Source: an uncultured Eubacteriales bacterium
Lineage (GTDB): Bacteria; Bacillota; Clostridia; Oscillospirales; Butyricicoccaceae
Length of the DNA: 25,627 bases
Direction: 5' to 3'
Assembly: GCA_900555855.1 (NCBI GenBank)
Contig: USML01000016.1
Location: forward strand, 1 to 25,627
The notes beneath the pieces are model-generated. The model saw nothing but the letters and a program-made list of their open reading frames with translations. It was not told the DNA's origin and made no database searches. The first letter of the stretch is position 1. Each line of letters begins with the position of its first letter. The translations under genes and the position numbers were made by a program. Of this stretch, positions 23,830 through 25,627 are shown in pieces.

Positions 23830-24450
23830 ATGTTTCCGCATAGTATATGGGCCTGGCTCGCTGCGGCGATCTGCGCCTATCTTTTGGGCTCCGTCAGCGG
23901 GGGGCTGATCGCCTCCTTCACCCGACACAAGGAGGATCTCCGCCGCCACGGCAGCGGCAACGCCGGCATGACCAACGCCCTGCGCACCTACGGCGTCCGC
24001 AGCGCGGCGCTGGTGCTGGCCATTGATACGATGAAGACGGTTCTTGCCGTTCTGCTGGCCCGGCTTTTGCTGGCAGAGCCTTGGGGGACGGTGGTGGGCG
24101 GAGCCTGCGCCGTTTTGGGGCATGATTTTCCCGTATATTACCGATTCCGGGGCGGAAAGGGCGTCCTATCCTCCGCTGTGGTGGTGGCGCTGCTGGATTG
24201 GCGGGTCTTTCTGATCTCGCTGGCCGTCTTTGCGCTGGCGGTGCTGCTGAGTGGGCGGGTCTCTGTGGGCTCGCTTTCCGTGGCTGTGGCGGCGCCGGTG
24301 TGCTGCCTGCTGCTGCAGCTGGGAACAGTGCAGGAGCTGTTTGTGGCGGCGCTGGGCGCGCTGCTGATCTTCACCCACCGGAGCAACCTCCGGCGGCTCC
24401 TCCGGGGGCAGGAGCCGAAGACCGTGATTGCGAAAAGGAGAAGCCTATGA
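23830..24450 (+). CDS. plsY: Glycerol-3-phosphate acyltransferase PlsY
   Basis: This 206-aa membrane enzyme transfers the acyl group from acyl-phosphate to glycerol 3-phosphate, the first step of phospholipid synthesis in most bacteria. ATG 23830 follows GCGGGAGGGAAG. The three cytoplasmic motifs are present: GSGNAGMTN (41-49; usually GSxNxGATN), GHDFPVYYRFRGGKG (97-111) and HRSNLRRL (183-190) before GQEPK. About five hydrophobic helices separate them. Its stop overlaps the gpsA start by 4 nt (ATGA), which couples it to the enzyme that makes its substrate. Confidence 0.95.
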   Translation: MFPHSIWAWLAAAICAYLLGSVSGGLIASFTRHKEDLRRHGSGNAGMTNALRTYGVRSAALVLAIDTMKTVLAVLLARLLLAEPWGTVVGGACAVLGHDFPVYYRFRGGKGVLSSAVVVALLDWRVFLISLAVFALAVLLSGRVSVGSLSVAVAAPVCCLLLQLGTVQELFVAALGALLIFTHRSNLRRLLRGQEPKTVIAKRRSL

Positions 24451-25463
24451 ACATCACCGTTGCGGGCAGCGGCGGCTGGGGCCTGGCCATGGCCAAGCTG
24501 CTGGCGGAAAAGGGCCATGCCGTCTCCGTCTGGAGCCACAGGCCGGAGACCACCCGGCTGCTCCGGGAAAAGCGCTGCAACCCCAAGCTGCTTTCCGGCG
24601 TGACCCTGCCGGAGCATATTGTGTTTACCGATCGGTTGGACGGCGCAGGATCAAGCCCCATTGTCGTTCTGGCGACGCCCTCTTATGCGGTGGCAGAGAC
24701 GGCGGAAAAGCTCCGCCCCTTCCTCCACCCGGGCCAGACCATGGTCCTGCTGAGCAAGGGCTTTGATCTGGACCATGGCTGCTGCCTGCTCAGCGACACG
24801 GTGAGCCGGGTGCTGGGGCCGGAATATCCGGTGGTGGCCCTCACCGGGCCTTCCCATGCGGAGGAGGTCAGCCGAGGGATCCCCACGGCCGTTGTGGCCG
24901 CCTGTCCCCGGCAGGCCAGCGCCGAGCTGGTGCAGGAGGCCTGCAGCAATTCCTATTTCCGGGTCTATACCTCGCCGGATCTGGTGAGCGCAGAGCTGGG
25001 CGGCGCTATGAAAAATATCATGGCCATCGCCGTTGGTGTCAGCGACGGCTATGGCTTCGGCGACAATACCAAGGCCATGCTCATGACCCGGGGCATTACG
25101 GAGATGTCCCGGCTGGGCGTTTTGCTGGGCGGCCGGGAGGAGACCTTTGCGGGTCTCTCCGGCGTGGGCGACCTGATTGTCACCTGCATCTCCCAGCATT
25201 CCCGCAACCGCCGGGCCGGCCTGCTCATCGGCCGGGGCGCCACGGCGCAGCAGGCCCTGCAGCAGGTGGGCGCCGTAGTGGAGGGCTATTTCGCCACCAG
25301 GGCGGTCCACGAGCTTACCGCCGGACAGCAGGTCTCCATGCCCATCTGCGAAGCCATGTATGATATCCTCTTCCGGGAGCAGCCGCTGCCGGAGGTCATC
25401 GAAGGCCTGTTCCGCCGCTCCAGCCGCGCCGAGCACGACTCCCATAATAACGGCTGGAGCTGA
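24447..25463 (+). CDS. gpsA: Glycerol-3-phosphate dehydrogenase [NAD(P)+]
   Basis: This 338-aa cytoplasmic enzyme reduces dihydroxyacetone phosphate to sn-glycerol 3-phosphate, which PlsY then acylates. ATG 24447 follows AAAAGGAGAAG and overlaps the plsY stop. The Rossmann motif GSGGWGLAMAKLLAEKGH starts at 7. K104 lies in LLSKG, and LTGPSHAEEV is at 132-141. K189 (GGAMKNI) is the catalytic lysine, and GVGDLIVTC followed by HSRNRRAG (R253, N254) binds substrate. All expected residues are present and the length is normal. In many Clostridia the next gene is spoIVA, but the window ends before that could be seen. Confidence 0.97.
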   Translation: MNITVAGSGGWGLAMAKLLAEKGHAVSVWSHRPETTRLLREKRCNPKLLSGVTLPEHIVFTDRLDGAGSSPIVVLATPSYAVAETAEKLRPFLHPGQTMVLLSKGFDLDHGCCLLSDTVSRVLGPEYPVVALTGPSHAEEVSRGIPTAVVAACPRQASAELVQEACSNSYFRVYTSPDLVSAELGGAMKNIMAIAVGVSDGYGFGDNTKAMLMTRGITEMSRLGVLLGGREETFAGLSGVGDLIVTCISQHSRNRRAGLLIGRGATAQQALQQVGAVVEGYFATRAVHELTAGQQVSMPICEAMYDILFREQPLPEVIEGLFRRSSRAEHDSHNNGWS

Positions 25464-25534
25464 GCCGCTGCGTGCGGCGGCTGATACGGTCAAAGGAACC
25501 GGGACCCACGGTGTCTGCGGGTGGGAAAAGTTCC

Positions 25535-25610
25535 GCGCCTGCGGGCGCAGAGACTCCGCAGCGCCTGCGCTGTCTGCCCGCAAAGCGGGCTTCGGCGGCG
25601 AGTGCCGCCG
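25535..25610. repeat. Cluster of four small GC hairpins downstream of gpsA
   Basis: Four short stems follow each other: GCGCC/GGCGC (25535-25548), CAGCG/CGCTG (25559-25572), GCCCGC-AAA-GCGGGC (25576-25590) and CGGCGGC-GAGT-GCCGCCG (25593-25610). No T-run follows, and no credible gene is seen in the last 160 bases. It could be a structured leader of the next gene, a dispersed repeat, or simply GC-rich spacer. Confidence 0.4.
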
Positions 25611-25627
25611 TCATGCCGCAGGGAGCC

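Noticed and set aside
1..25627. CRISPR array, insertion sequence or transposase
   Set aside because: No regularly spaced direct repeats and no transposase-like protein were seen on either strand.

Overview
The window is GC-rich bacterial DNA. It looks like a Clostridia chromosome, probably a gut Oscillospiraceae-type Firmicute. The evidence is consensus sigma-A promoters, strong AGGAGG ribosome binding sites, tRNA genes with encoded CCA, the yceD-rpmF pair, and the gene order DUF512 / der / plsY / gpsA that is common in Clostridia. No marker gene fixes the species.

Positions 1 to about 14,260 are the late structural end of a phage or prophage, all on the + strand. They hold the tail of an unidentified CDS, a spacer with two hairpins, a 682-aa protein resembling podovirus packaged-DNA-stabilisation / tail proteins, a 52-aa protein, a 530-aa Gln/Tyr-rich virion-type protein, and one unbroken 10-kb gene for a 3,352-aa polyvalent protein. 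In order, the giant protein has a coiled-coil head, glycine-rich membrane-like helices, a zincin-like domain (HELTH), a MuF C-terminal-like domain, a second zincin-like domain (HEIQH, LPD23-like), another compact candidate effector module, a long helical virion-associated half, and a C-terminal EF-hand. Its place at the end of the tail/ejection cassette suggests it is packaged and injected. No integrase, lysis or capsid gene lies in the window.

Positions 14,260-14,720 are the junction with the chromosome. A strong bidirectional terminator is followed by a minus-strand tRNA operon (Met-CAU, Glu-UUC, Val-CAC), driven by a fully consensus promoter (TTGACA-17-TATAAT).

Positions 14,830-18,970 hold a minus-strand spermidine/putrescine-type ABC transporter operon. 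It runs potA, potB, then a fused potC-potD (permease joined to binding protein by an extra membrane helix), with its own promoter and terminator.

Positions 18,990-25,627 are core genes. An RluA-family pseudouridine synthase (minus, with terminator) is divergent from yceD-rpmF (plus, strong promoter). Then come a PDZ/radical-SAM-like DUF512 protein, the ribosome-assembly GTPase der, and the phospholipid-synthesis pair plsY-gpsA, which overlap by 4 nt. The final 160 bp carry a cluster of small hairpins and no clear gene.
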